Positions 1 through 8,256 are shown, counted from the stretch's first letter. The stretch: 12,951 bases of DNA from Clostridia bacterium (GCA_017424125.1 JAFPBM010000035.1:1-12951), one strand, 5' to 3'. Made by a program: numbers and translations. The notes: generated from the sequence alone by a model not told the origin.

Positions 1-1204
1 AGCCGCAAACATTTCGGTAATCGTTGCAATCAACAAAATGGATAAACCTGAGGCTAACCCCGACCGCGTATTACAGCAACTCACAGAACATTCTATCGTT
101 CCTGAAGAGTGGGGCGGCGACACAATCTGTGTTCCTGTATCGGCAAAAACGGGCGACGGCATTGATAATCTTCTTGAAAACGTTCTGCTCGTTGCAGAAA
201 TGCTTGAACTCAAGGCAAACCCCAACCGTCGCGCAAAGGGTGTTGTTATCGAAGCGCGTCTTGATAAGGGCCGTGGTCCTGTTGCAACACTTCTTGTTCA
301 GACGGGTACCCTCCACACAGGTGATATTATCGTTGCGGGAACGTCGGTTGGACGTGTCCGCGTAATGACAAACGAAAACGGAATTGAACTTTCCGAAGCA
401 GGCCCCTCTGTACCTGTTGAGATTACAGGTCTTGCCGAAACACCCGATGCGGGTGACGGATTTGACGCCGTTTCGGATGAGCGTTTGGCTCGTCAACTTG
501 TTGAACAGCGCAAACAGAAGATTAAGGATGAAGAGTTTTCACAGGCTCAAAAAGTTACGCTTGATAACCTCTTTAATCAGTTAAGCGAAGGCGAACTTAA
601 AGAACTCAACATCATTGTCAAGGCCGACGTACAAGGCTCTGTCGAGGCTGTTAAAACCAGTCTTGAAAAACTTTCTAACGAAGAGGTACGCGTTCGCGTA
701 ATTCACGGCGGCGTTGGTGCAATCAGCGAAACCGACGTTATGCTTGCGGGCACTTCGGGCGCGATTATTGTCGGATTTAACGTTCGTCCCGACCCCGTTG
801 CCAAAGCAAATGCAGAACGTGACGGCGTAGACGTTCGTACCTACCGCATAATTTACGATTGTATAGAGGAAATTGAAGCGGCTATGAAGGGTATGCTTGC
901 CCCCAAATACCGCGAGGCAGAAATGGGTACCGCAGAGGTACGCGACACATACAAGATTTCCAACGTCGGCACAATTGCCGGTTGCTATATCACAGACGGC
1001 AAAATCACAAGAAACTGTCTTATCCGCGTTGTGCGTGACGGTATTGTTATCGCCGAGGATAAGATGGCATCTCTCCGCCGTTTCAAGGACGACGTAAAAG
1101 AGGTTGCACAAGGTTATGAATGTGGTATCGGCCTTGAAAAATTCTCTGACGTTAAGACGGGCGACGTTTTCGAGGCGTATATTATGGAGGAGTATAGAGA
1201 TTAA
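1..1204 (+). CDS. infB: Translation initiation factor IF-2, C-terminal part (5' end outside window)
   Basis: IF-2 is the GTPase that places initiator fMet-tRNA on the 30S subunit and promotes 50S joining. The reading frame starts at base 2, and about 400 codons are present of a protein usually 700-900 residues long. The fragment enters near the end of the G domain. The G4 base-recognition motif NKMD is at local residues 11-14, and the G5-like SAK motif is at 47-49. Next come the beta-barrel domain II ([19 protein letters not shown] region), the linker and domain III ([13 protein letters not shown] region), and the second barrel that binds fMet-tRNA, ending [10 protein letters not shown]. The P-loop and switch motifs lie upstream of the window. 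The stop codon overlaps the rbfA start by one base (TAATG), the usual Bacillota arrangement. There is no sign of damage. Confidence 0.97.
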   Translation, partial: AANISVIVAINKMDKPEANPDRVLQQLTEHSIVPEEWGGDTICVPVSAKTGDGIDNLLENVLLVAEMLELKANPNRRAKGVVIEARLDKGRGPVATLLVQTGTLHTGDIIVAGTSVGRVRVMTNENGIELSEAGPSVPVEITGLAETPDAGDGFDAVSDERLARQLVEQRKQKIKDEEFSQAQKVTLDNLFNQLSEGELKELNIIVKADVQGSVEAVKTSLEKLSNEEVRVRVIHGGVGAISETDVMLAGTSGAIIVGFNVRPDPVAKANAERDGVDVRTYRIIYDCIEEIEAAMKGMLAPKYREAEMGTAEVRDTYKISNVGTIAGCYITDGKITRNCLIRVVRDGIVIAEDKMASLRRFKDDVKEVAQGYECGIGLEKFSDVKTGDVFEAYIMEEYRD

Positions 1205-1572
1205 TGGCAGGATATAAAATTGACAGAATAACGTCAGACATCAGAATTGCCCTGTCAGAACTGTTCCGTGACCTTAAAGACCCACGTATCAGCAGCCTTT
1301 TAAGCATTGTAAAAATAAATGTTTCGGGCGACCTTTCCTATGCTACCGTTTACGTAAGTGCGATAGAAGGAAAGGAAGCCACCATACAGTCGGTTAAAGG
1401 ACTTAAAAATGCAAGTGGCTATCTGCGAAGAGAACTCGGAAGCAGACTTTCTCTTCGCAAGGTGCCTGAACTCAGATTTGTGGCGGACGATTCAATTGAA
1501 AAGAGCGCACAAATTTCCCGCATTATAGATTCCTTCCCCGAAACCGAGGATGGGGGCGAAACGGATGTTTAG
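1204..1572 (+). CDS. rbfA: 30S ribosome-binding factor A
   Basis: RbfA is a small KH-fold protein that binds the 30S subunit and helps mature the 5' end of 16S rRNA; it matters especially in the cold. At 122 residues it has the family's normal size. Visible hallmarks are the N-terminal helix (YKIDRITSDIRIALSEL), the conserved DPRIS at residues 26-30, the strand-rich middle, and the C-terminal block LRRELGSRLSLRKVPEL followed by FVADDSIEKSAQI. The ATG shares its A with the infB stop codon. A GGAGG lies at 1186-1190, somewhat far upstream at 13 nt, so coupling to infB translation is likely. The last 8 bases overlap the next gene. Confidence 0.95.
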   Translation: MAGYKIDRITSDIRIALSELFRDLKDPRISSLLSIVKINVSGDLSYATVYVSAIEGKEATIQSVKGLKNASGYLRRELGSRLSLRKVPELRFVADDSIEKSAQISRIIDSFPETEDGGETDV

Positions 1573-2542
1573 GTCGCAACGGTGCAATCTGAAATCGGCC
1601 TGTGATTTTCTAAAAAATCACGATAATTATCTGATATTAACACACGCGATGCCTGACGGCGATACGCTTGGTTCGTCATACGCACTTTGCAGTGCGCTTA
1701 TAAAGATGGGTAAGAATGCGCGTGTTATTTGTGCGGACAAGTTACCCGCACAGTACGATTTCTTTACAAAGCGTGTGGATTTTCCAGAGTTTACACCTGA
1801 AACTATAATTTCCGTCGACGTTGCCGACGTAAAACTTTTAGGCGGTTTGCGTGCAGAGTATGAGGATAAAATTGTCTTTGCAATCGACCACCACGCCTCC
1901 CATCGTGATTTTGCCGAAAATCTCTTTTTAGACGGAACGGCAGCCGCGGCGGCGGAGTGTGTTTACGACATAATACGTGAACTCGGCGTACAGTTTGACG
2001 AAGTTATAGCGGCGGCGCTTTATACGGGCATTGCAACCGATACGGGTTGTTTCAAATTTTCAAACACAAGCCCCAAAACCCACGTTATAGCGGCAGAACT
2101 TATGGTTTACGGCATAGAAGAGTCCGAAATCAACCGCATAATGTTTGATACCAAAACCAAAGGCCGTATGGCAATAGAAAAAGCGGCGATGAGGTCTATG
2201 GAGTTTTGCTTTAACGACAGGTGCGCCATAATGCCGATAACCACAAAAATGTTAAGGGACAGTGGTTGTACCAATACGGATTTGGATGGAATAACCGCCA
2301 TACCGCGTTCTGTCGAGGGTGTGCTTGTCGGTGTTACGTTGCGTCAACGTGGTGCTAAAGACTGGAAAGTGTCAATGCGTTCATATCCGCCTGTTGACGT
2401 TTCGGCTATCTGCGCCGAGATGAACGGGGGCGGACATATGTGCGCCGCAGGATGCGAGGTTACAGGTACGCTCAGACAGGCAAAAAAAGAAATTCTCAAA
2501 CACGTTAAAAAAGCGTTGGAGGAAATCTCGTGCAAGGATTAA
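1565..2542 (+). CDS. nrnA: DHH/DHHA1 family phosphoesterase, NrnA-type oligoribonuclease / pAp phosphatase
   Basis: Members of this family degrade very short RNAs (nanoRNase) and often dephosphorylate 3',5'-pAp. The gene's place between rbfA and truB is typical for Bacillota. I chose the ATG at 1565 (325 residues) because a GGGGG lies 7 nt before it; the in-frame ATG at 1550 has a GAGG directly against it with no spacing. Metal-binding motifs are intact: H27-x-x-x-D31-G-D33 (HAMPDGD), D85 in ISVDVAD, the DHH triplet at 108-110, and D159 in ATDTGCF. The C-terminal DHHA1 domain carries GGGH at 288-291, used for substrate binding. The gene overlaps rbfA by 8 bases and truB by 13. Whether it prefers RNA or pAp cannot be read from sequence. 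Confidence 0.92.
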   Translation: MFRSQRCNLKSACDFLKNHDNYLILTHAMPDGDTLGSSYALCSALIKMGKNARVICADKLPAQYDFFTKRVDFPEFTPETIISVDVADVKLLGGLRAEYEDKIVFAIDHHASHRDFAENLFLDGTAAAAAECVYDIIRELGVQFDEVIAAALYTGIATDTGCFKFSNTSPKTHVIAAELMVYGIEESEINRIMFDTKTKGRMAIEKAAMRSMEFCFNDRCAIMPITTKMLRDSGCTNTDLDGITAIPRSVEGVLVGVTLRQRGAKDWKVSMRSYPPVDVSAICAEMNGGGHMCAAGCEVTGTLRQAKKEILKHVKKALEEISCKD

Positions 2543-3417
2543 TACTTGTAAACAAACCAAAGGGGATAACCTCTTTTGCGGCTGTGGCAAGGGTAAGACG
2601 ACTCGCCGGTATAAAGCGCGTCGGACATACAGGCACCCTTGACCCGTTGGCAGAGGGGGTTTTGCCCATCTTAATAGGCAGGGCAACCTCGCTTTGCTCT
2701 TACATAACCGAAACCGAAAAAAGTTACACAGCGCGCGTAAGACTCGGTATAACAACCGATACGGAGGATATAACGGGCAATGTGCTTACAGAGAAAGCCG
2801 TCCACGTAACAGATGCACAACTTTTGGCTGCAGCCGAGAGTTTTTTGGGCGAATGTGAGCAAATACCGCCAATGTTTTCTGCCATTAAAGTAGACGGAAA
2901 ACGCCTTTATTCTCTCGCGCGTAAAGGCGAGGAAATAGAGCGCACACCGCGTAAAATATTTATAAAAAGTATAACGGTGCGCGATTTTGACGGAAAAGAA
3001 TTTTATCTTGACGTCACTTGCGGAAAGGGCACGTATATTCGCTCACTTTGCCGTGATATCGGCGAAAAGTTGGGTTGCGGTGCTACGCTCACAGAACTTA
3101 TCCGCACACAAACGGCGGTATTTTCTATTGAAAACTGTGTGCCGCTTGACGATTTAACCGAAGAAAATATAAACACCTTTATTCTGCCAACCGATAAAGC
3201 GGTTGAAAGTATGCCGCAACTTAACGTCACCGAAAAACAAGCGGTGCGTTTTTCAAACGGCGGTATGCTTGACGTTACAAGGACAGGACTCAAAAACGCT
3301 ACAGACGATATGCTTTTGCGCGTAAAATACAATGGTGTTTTGCTTGGTATCGGACGTGTTGAAGAGGGCAGCATAAAGGTAGCGTGTGTATTAAATAATA
3401 AAGACGGAAGTGATTAA
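2530..3417 (+). CDS. truB: tRNA pseudouridine(55) synthase
   Basis: TruB converts U55 of the T-loop of tRNAs to pseudouridine. The protein has 295 residues, normal for the family. It begins with the conserved LILVNKPKGITSF and contains the catalytic motif GHTGTLDPLAEGVLP with the nucleophilic aspartate at residue 38. Later it has the KSYTARVRLGITTDTED segment, the MFSAIKVDGKRLYSLAR block and CGKGTYIRSLCRDIG. The C-terminus (about 235-290) is a short PUA-like region. The start is a GTG preceded by GGAGGA at 2518-2523, six bases upstream, and lies inside the end of nrnA. The stop is followed one base later by the ribF ATG. Confidence 0.96.
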   Translation: MQGLILVNKPKGITSFAAVARVRRLAGIKRVGHTGTLDPLAEGVLPILIGRATSLCSYITETEKSYTARVRLGITTDTEDITGNVLTEKAVHVTDAQLLAAAESFLGECEQIPPMFSAIKVDGKRLYSLARKGEEIERTPRKIFIKSITVRDFDGKEFYLDVTCGKGTYIRSLCRDIGEKLGCGATLTELIRTQTAVFSIENCVPLDDLTEENINTFILPTDKAVESMPQLNVTEKQAVRFSNGGMLDVTRTGLKNATDDMLLRVKYNGVLLGIGRVEEGSIKVACVLNNKDGSD

Positions 3418-3418
3418 A

Positions 3419-4267
3419 ATGACCGATACAGCGTTGGTGCTCGGCACCTTTGACGGATTGCATACAGCACATAAAAAGGTGCTCTCTGCCGCAAATGGTG
3501 CAAAAAAACGCGTTGCGGTCATTTTTTCTTTGCCGCCATCAATGGTAATATCGGGCAGGACGGAACTTTTGCAGACGGTAGAAGAAAAAATAGAAATGTT
3601 TAAGTCTTTTGGGTTTACGGTTGAAACGCTTGATTTCAACAAGGTACGTTCCCTGACGGCAGAGGAATTTTTGCAGTCGCTTTTAGAGAAATATAACCCT
3701 AAAACGATTTGTTGCGGATATAACTATCATTTTGGTTTCGGCGGCAAAGGCAACACTGAGTTGTTATCGGGTTTTTGTAAGGAAAACGGAATAACCCTCT
3801 CGGTCACTCCCGCCGTAGAAATGTTAGGGGATAGGGTGTCTTCAAGCCGAATAAGAGCGCTTATAAGGGATGGCGACGTAGAAACGGCAAACAAACTTTT
3901 ATCCCGTCCGTTTGCAATAAAAGGTACGGTAACACACGGTGACAGCCGTGGCAGAACTCTCGGCTACCCGACAATCAATTTTCCGTACCCTGCAGATATT
4001 TGTGAACTAAAACACGGTGTTTACGCAACACGCGTTAATATAAACGGCGCAGAATACAGCGCTGTTACGTATGTTGGAAAACGCCCAACCTATAAACTTG
4101 AAAACACAATTCTTGAAACCAATATAATAGGTTTTGAGGGTGATTTGTACGAAAAAGAACTAACAGTACACTTTTTGCAATATATTAGGGGCGAAAAGAC
4201 CTTTTCATCAACAGAAGAACTTAAAAACCAAATAAATGCAGATATAATATCGGCACAAAACAAATAA
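3419..4267 (+). CDS. ribF: Bifunctional riboflavin kinase / FMN adenylyltransferase
   Basis: RibF makes FMN and then FAD from riboflavin. The ATG at 3419 is preferred over the in-frame GTG at 3410 because GGAAG (3406-3410) lies 8 nt before the ATG. It encodes 282 residues, a little short for a family usually near 305. The N-terminal adenylyltransferase domain has GTFDGLHTAH at 9-18, YNYHFGFGGKG at 101-111 and SSSRIR at 141-146. The C-terminal kinase domain (about 166-282) has HGDSRGRTLGYPTINFP at 173-189 and ETNIIGF near 233-239. Two details differ from the common pattern: HTAH replaces HxGH, and a glycine stands where an arginine is usual in the FGxxRxG stretch. It is probably still RibF, but the second activity deserves a check. 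It is the last gene of the operon, and no hairpin terminator follows it. Confidence 0.93.
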   Translation: MTDTALVLGTFDGLHTAHKKVLSAANGAKKRVAVIFSLPPSMVISGRTELLQTVEEKIEMFKSFGFTVETLDFNKVRSLTAEEFLQSLLEKYNPKTICCGYNYHFGFGGKGNTELLSGFCKENGITLSVTPAVEMLGDRVSSSRIRALIRDGDVETANKLLSRPFAIKGTVTHGDSRGRTLGYPTINFPYPADICELKHGVYATRVNINGAEYSAVTYVGKRPTYKLENTILETNIIGFEGDLYEKELTVHFLQYIRGEKTFSSTEELKNQINADIISAQNK

Positions 4268-4292
4268 AAACAAACAAAAACAAAAATAACTA

Positions 4293-4321
4293 TTGCAAAA
4301 ATCGCCAAAGTGTGTTAAAAT
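4293..4321 (+). promoter_or_regulatory. Predicted sigma-A promoter for the alcohol dehydrogenase gene
   Basis: A -35 box TTGCAA (4293-4298) and a -10 box TAAAAT (4316-4321) are separated by 17 bases, with TG one base before the -10 box (extended -10). The expected transcript start is near 4328, giving a leader of about 27 nt. It sits in the 87-base AT-rich gap after ribF. Readthrough from the infB operon may also reach this gene, because no terminator is seen after ribF. Confidence 0.7.
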
Positions 4322-4354
4322 TATAACAGTTAAACTTTTCCATTTGGTGATGCT

Positions 4355-5566
4355 ATGAAAAACAGCAATATTGTTGAACTTTTTCAACCTGCACATACGC
4401 TCATAGGTAACGGCAGTATAGGTGAAATTCCGCGTTTTATGGGCTCGGTAGGCGTCAAGCGTGCACTTGTCGTAACCGATGAGGGCCTTGTAAAACTCGG
4501 CACTGTAAAACTCGTTACCGACGTGCTTGATAATAATAACGTGCCCTACGTTGTCTATGATAAAGTAGAGCCGAATCCAAGTGTCCGCATTGTAAACGAA
4601 GCCTATAAGGCATATAAAGATAGCGGCGCAGATTTTCTTGTTGCCATTGGCGGCGGCTCACCGATTGACGTTGCCAAGGCGGTCAGTGTCCTTGCCACCA
4701 ACGGAGGCGATATAAGAGATTACGAGGGTGTTGCAAAATCGCAGAAACCCGGCGCACCGATTGTCGCAATCAACACCACCGCGGGCACAGGTTCAGAGGT
4801 TACGCGCGCCTACGTTGTAACCGACGAAGAAAAGAAAATCAAAATGGTTATGGTGGATAACAACTGCATGGCATATCTCGCTATCGACGACCCGAGTTTG
4901 ATGGTTGGCATGCCACCCGCGCTTACAGCCGCAACAGGAATGGACGCGCTTACCCACGCGGTTGAAGCCTTTCTCTCAAACGCACATACACCGTTTAGTG
5001 ACGGCGCCGCAATTGAGGCTATTCGCCTTGTCAGCAAATCGCTTAAACGTGCCACACATTTTGGCCGCGACATTCAGGCAAGAACCGATATGTGCTGGGC
5101 GGAATACTTAGCGGGACTTGCATTTTCAAACAGCGGTCTCGGACTTGTCCACGCAATAGCACACCAGTTAGGCGGTTTTTACCATACCCCACACGGCGTT
5201 GCAAACGCAATACTGTTACCTTTTGTAATGGAATATAACGCGCCCTACCGCACAAAACGCGTTGCGCGTATCGGTCAAGCGTGGTTTGATGCCGAAACCG
5301 AGGGCGTCAGCGACGATGAATCTGCAAAATTGGCAATTGAAAAAATCCGCACCCTATCGCGTGAAATCGGCATACCTTACCTTTGTGATACACCTTTTGA
5401 TATGAAGGATATCCCCATACTTGCCGAAAACGCGTTAAAGGACGCCTGTGCTGCCAACAACTACGTTACGGCAACCAAACAGGATATTGAAGACATTTTA
5501 ATGAACGCCTACGTTGCGGGAGTTGTAGAAAAAGTCAAATCCGCAATAGAGGAAGAGAATAAATAA
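4355..5566 (+). CDS. Iron-containing (group III) alcohol dehydrogenase
   Basis: This predicted cytoplasmic NAD(P)-dependent dehydrogenase interconverts an alcohol and an aldehyde or ketone; the substrate cannot be read from sequence. It has 403 residues, slightly above the usual 380-390. The nucleotide-binding motif GGGSPID is at 99-105 and the conserved TTAGTGSE is at 141-148. All four expected metal ligands are present: D197 and H201 in GMDALTHAVEAF, H266 in GLVHAIAHQLG, and H280 in TPHGVAN. The additional conserved histidine H270 is also there. The ATG follows a GGTGAT Shine-Dalgarno (4346-4351). The gene has its own promoter and a strong terminator, so it is a single-gene unit. It resembles butanol or propanediol-type dehydrogenases of fermentative Clostridia, but I would not name it more precisely. 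Confidence 0.94.
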   Translation: MKNSNIVELFQPAHTLIGNGSIGEIPRFMGSVGVKRALVVTDEGLVKLGTVKLVTDVLDNNNVPYVVYDKVEPNPSVRIVNEAYKAYKDSGADFLVAIGGGSPIDVAKAVSVLATNGGDIRDYEGVAKSQKPGAPIVAINTTAGTGSEVTRAYVVTDEEKKIKMVMVDNNCMAYLAIDDPSLMVGMPPALTAATGMDALTHAVEAFLSNAHTPFSDGAAIEAIRLVSKSLKRATHFGRDIQARTDMCWAEYLAGLAFSNSGLGLVHAIAHQLGGFYHTPHGVANAILLPFVMEYNAPYRTKRVARIGQAWFDAETEGVSDDESAKLAIEKIRTLSREIGIPYLCDTPFDMKDIPILAENALKDACAANNYVTATKQDIEDILMNAYVAGVVEKVKSAIEEENK

Positions 5567-5567
5567 C

Positions 5568-5594
5568 AAAAAGCCGTGTAACCACGGCTTTTTT
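5568..5594 (+). terminator. Rho-independent terminator after the alcohol dehydrogenase
   Basis: A perfect six-pair stem GCCGTG/CACGGC (5573-5578 with 5583-5588) closes a TAAC loop. An A-run precedes it and a run of six T follows, so the stem extends further by A-T pairs. It begins two bases after the stop codon. The stem is identical to that of the terminator at 6474-6502. Confidence 0.93.
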
Positions 5595-5605
5595 CTTTAA
5601 TACCC

Positions 5606-5634
5606 TTGATGCGTTGGGATTAATATGCTATAAT
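5606..5634 (+). promoter_or_regulatory. Predicted strong promoter for the SPFH protein gene
   Basis: A -35 box TTGATG (5606-5611), 17 bases of spacer, and a perfect -10 box TATAAT (5629-5634) preceded by TGC, an extended -10. The expected start is near 5641, giving a leader of about 24 nt. A GGGGGAA ribosome site at 5652-5658 lies 6 nt before the ATG at 5665. Confidence 0.85.
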
Positions 5635-5664
5635 ATATACAAATCAAAAACGGGGGAATTATAA

Positions 5665-6468
5665 ATGAAAAAGAATGTAAAAAAATTAGCACTCGCTTTG
5701 ATAGTAGTATTATTCGCTTTGGTTTTTGTCACCAACTGTTTTACCATTGTTGATGCAGGTCATACAGGCGTTGTCGTAACCTTGGGTAAAGTTAACGAGG
5801 GCGTGTTGCAAGAGGGTATGCATTTCAAAGTGCCCTTTGTTCAAAAGGTTGTTAAAATTGATAACCGCATTGTAAAACTTGAGGTTGATACCGAAGCGTT
5901 TTCAAAAGACCTTCAGACCGTTGCAACCACACTTGCTATAAACTACCGCGTTGACACTTCAAAATCTTACAGCATCTATAAAAACATAGGCGCAAATTAT
6001 GAAGAGGTTTTGGTTGCTCCCGCAGTAAACGAGGTACTTAAGGCAATCACCGCGCAGTACACGGCTGAAGAAAGCGTAACAAACAGAACACTCGTGTCCG
6101 ACGGACTTATAAAAGGCCTTAACGAGAAACTTAATAATATAGGTCTTTACATAACCGACGTTAATATTATCAACTTCGATTTTTCCGAAGCATTTATAAC
6201 GGCGATTGAAGAGAAACAGGTGGCACAACAGAAACTTCTTAAAGCCGAAACCGAAAAACAAACCGCAATTACAAACGCCGAGGCAGAGGCTGAGACCACC
6301 CGCATCAAAGCACAGGCAGAAGCCGATGCTAACAACAAAATAAAGGCATCGTTAAGTGAAGAGGTTATCCGTTCTAAATTCTATGAAAAGTGGGATGGCA
6401 AACTTCCGCAGGCAATGGGAAGCGAGTCGATTATAACAAACATCGACGGTGCCGCTAAAACAGAATAA
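5665..6468 (+). CDS. SPFH/prohibitin-family membrane protein
   Basis: The family includes prohibitins, HflK/HflC and stomatins, which form ring-like membrane scaffolds and often modulate membrane proteases such as FtsH. The 267-residue protein begins KKNVKK and has one membrane segment at about 8-26. The SPFH/PHB domain follows at about 28-190: AGHTGVVVTLGKVNEGVLQEGMHF, the QTVATTLAINYRVD core, and IGLYITDVNIINFDFSEAF. An Ala/Glu-rich coiled coil runs from about 182 to 230, and a short C-terminal tail ends the protein. This layout is close to prohibitin and HflC. The gene stands alone: no hflK partner, nfeD or protease gene is adjacent, and it lies between two terminators. Its promoter looks strong. 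The exact role is unknown. Confidence 0.9.
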   Translation: MKKNVKKLALALIVVLFALVFVTNCFTIVDAGHTGVVVTLGKVNEGVLQEGMHFKVPFVQKVVKIDNRIVKLEVDTEAFSKDLQTVATTLAINYRVDTSKSYSIYKNIGANYEEVLVAPAVNEVLKAITAQYTAEESVTNRTLVSDGLIKGLNEKLNNIGLYITDVNIINFDFSEAFITAIEEKQVAQQKLLKAETEKQTAITNAEAEAETTRIKAQAEADANNKIKASLSEEVIRSKFYEKWDGKLPQAMGSESIITNIDGAAKTE

Positions 6469-6473
6469 AAAAC

Positions 6474-6502
6474 AAAAAAGCCGTGTTTTCACGGCTTTTT
6501 TT
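6474..6502. terminator. Bidirectional hairpin terminator between convergent genes
   Basis: Stem GCCGTG/CACGGC (6480-6485 with 6490-6495) around a TTTT loop, with an A-run on the left and seven T on the right. It terminates the SPFH gene on the + strand. Read from the - strand it is also a hairpin followed by a T-run, directly after the stop of the convergent gene at 6506, so it can serve both. Confidence 0.9.
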
Positions 6503-6505
6503 ATT

Positions 6506-8236
6506 TTACATATCCGCCAATTTAAGCACGTTTTCTCCGTCAATCAAAATCTCGTTAAGCAGGGAAGAGTGCATTTGTTTAAGCGGTTTGTGCGGACTCT
6601 TAATTTTAAGGTTGGTCGACTCTGCCAAAATGAAACCGCTTTTCTTCTCAACGGTAACAGCGGGCGCGTTTTCGCCAACCGATAAAACCGATACAACCGC
6701 CATACTGTCAAGCACCGAAAAGTCAATTTCCTTTTCCTCGCCGCTGTAAAGCACCAAGGAAATTAACATTTCGTTATCCTTGATTTCGGTTTCAATATAC
6801 GGTGTACCGCCTGTTATTTCGGCAAAGGGGAATAAAATTTCAACCTGTGTACCCAAAACATTAAGTCGGTAGCCGTTTTGTGTTTTCTCGGTTGTTATTT
6901 TTTGAATAACGCCGTCGGTGTTCGCTTTAATTTGATATAAAACGCGCAAATCTTTTGCCATAAACTTGCCGTCGATAACAGGGTCGAGCGTTGGGTGGGT
7001 TTTGCCCCAATCGGTATGAAAATTGGTAACCGAAAGCGCGGTGCCTCCCTTTTGTGCCGTAACGCTGAAGCCAGAAGAAAAATCATATCCGTCAAGATAT
7101 GCGCGCAAACGGATATACACCTTTTCTTCTTTGTTACCGATATAAGACACAACGTTACAACGCTGATTCCAACAGTCGCTCATACTGTTGCTTCCAAGTG
7201 CAAAATTAGGTCTTATACACTGTGTATCAACCTGCGGCCAATAAAATTTCGGATAAATTGCTCCGGGCGTTACAATACGTCTGAAATCTTTATTTTTATT
7301 CTTTTCCAAGAACAGCGGTAATTCTTCTTGAGGGCATTTCGTATCATAAACTGCGCTGAGCAAAGATGCTTGATTGGACTCGGTGATGCCGAGTTCTGCC
7401 GATACGGCATTTTGAATGGTAGAGCACTGAACGCTTGTCAAAAATTCCGTGTACTGACGCAGGTGCGGCCCGCAAATTTCACCAAGTTCAAAGTGGTAGT
7501 GTTCGCCAAGCATATTCCATAAAATATGGTTTAACACGGTGACTTTTTCTATAACATCTGCGTCGTCAATATGGCGCAGTATAAGCGAATATATGTCTGC
7601 CGCCAACAAACTGTAGGTGGGGGAGTTATACTCTTCGTAAGTGCCCGCTTTCATAATATGAAAATAAAGTTTCTCTAATTTGTGTTTTCCGTAATCCAAA
7701 AGTTTGCTATCGCCTAAAAGAATTCCGCAAAGAATAGTACAGTAAATCCCCATAACGGTCGGGTTGGTGTAATCAACCGCAAGATTGCGCCTTTTTATTG
7801 CATAACACGCTAAAGAACAGGCTTTTTCCACAGCCGTTTTAAGTTCTGCATCGAGTTTGTCGCTATGTTCTTTTAATATATAAAGCATCGGATACGCGTT
7901 AAAATCTGCATAGTTCCAGTCGGGCATAACCATTTCTTCTAAACTTTCTTCCAAGTATACAGACCAGAGTCCCGAAAGTTCACCCGTCGTGCGCTGTAAA
8001 GCAATAACGTTTTTCAGCATTGCTTTAGCATCATCATAATACTTTTCGTATCCGCAAGAGAAGATTGCCGCCGCCAACTTTGTAGAGATATTGATAAAAT
8101 GCAACTCGCCCGGTTTTAAGCGCGAATGATAGTTGGGCGTGTTAAATTCCCTTATAAGTCCTGTTTCACGATTGAAATTTTTCATTTTCTCATCAACAAT
8201 TTGTCTGACGGATTTAATTATTGCTTCGTTTGCCAT
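6506..8236 (-). CDS. Uncharacterised protein, probable (alpha/alpha) toroid plus beta-sandwich carbohydrate-active enzyme
   Basis: I do not recognise a named family with confidence. The protein has 576 residues from the ATG at 8236, chosen because AAGGAG (8250-8245) lies 8 nt before it; the GTG at 8245 overlaps that site. There is no signal peptide, so it is probably cytoplasmic. The first ~300 residues are rich in amphipathic helices with aromatic and acidic loops: MPDWNYADFNAYPMLY (104-119), DYTNPT (155-160), TYEEYNSPTY (199-208) and ICGPHLRQY (254-262). The rest is mostly beta strand. This layout is that of heparinase II/III-like and similar polysaccharide lyases or unsaturated-glycoside hydrolases. 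Conserved-looking Tyr, Asn, Glu and His in the loops are candidate catalytic residues. A lyase or hydrolase role is inference from layout only. The neighbouring LysR remnant may have regulated it. Confidence 0.72.
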   Translation of the reverse strand: MANEAIIKSVRQIVDEKMKNFNRETGLIREFNTPNYHSRLKPGELHFINISTKLAAAIFSCGYEKYYDDAKAMLKNVIALQRTTGELSGLWSVYLEESLEEMVMPDWNYADFNAYPMLYILKEHSDKLDAELKTAVEKACSLACYAIKRRNLAVDYTNPTVMGIYCTILCGILLGDSKLLDYGKHKLEKLYFHIMKAGTYEEYNSPTYSLLAADIYSLILRHIDDADVIEKVTVLNHILWNMLGEHYHFELGEICGPHLRQYTEFLTSVQCSTIQNAVSAELGITESNQASLLSAVYDTKCPQEELPLFLEKNKNKDFRRIVTPGAIYPKFYWPQVDTQCIRPNFALGSNSMSDCWNQRCNVVSYIGNKEEKVYIRLRAYLDGYDFSSGFSVTAQKGGTALSVTNFHTDWGKTHPTLDPVIDGKFMAKDLRVLYQIKANTDGVIQKITTEKTQNGYRLNVLGTQVEILFPFAEITGGTPYIETEIKDNEMLISLVLYSGEEKEIDFSVLDSMAVVSVLSVGENAPAVTVEKKSGFILAESTNLKIKSPHKPLKQMHSSLLNEILIDGENVLKLADM

Positions 8237-8256
8237 AGCACTCACTCCTTATAGAA

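Noticed and set aside
581..1111. 176-residue open frame on the - strand opposite infB
   Set aside because: It lies fully inside the well-conserved IF-2 coding region, has a cysteine-rich unnatural composition and no ribosome site; it is a shadow of the + strand frame.
2381..2755. 124-residue open frame on the - strand across the nrnA/truB boundary
   Set aside because: It is antisense to two intact conserved genes, has an odd composition and shows no start signal.
4268..4354. Terminator or riboswitch after ribF
   Set aside because: The gap is A-rich without a stable stem; only a promoter for the downstream gene is apparent.
5665..5745. Possible lipoprotein signal in the SPFH protein (cysteine at residue 25)
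   Set aside because: The residues before the cysteine are VTN; asparagine at -1 does not fit a lipobox, and the hydrophobic segment fits a membrane anchor as is usual for the family.
5568..6502. The two identical hairpins as inverted-repeat ends of a mobile element around the SPFH gene
   Set aside because: Each is itself a hairpin with a T-run right after a stop codon, there is no transposase and no target-site duplication, so terminators explain them; the shared stem is kept as a low-interest finding.
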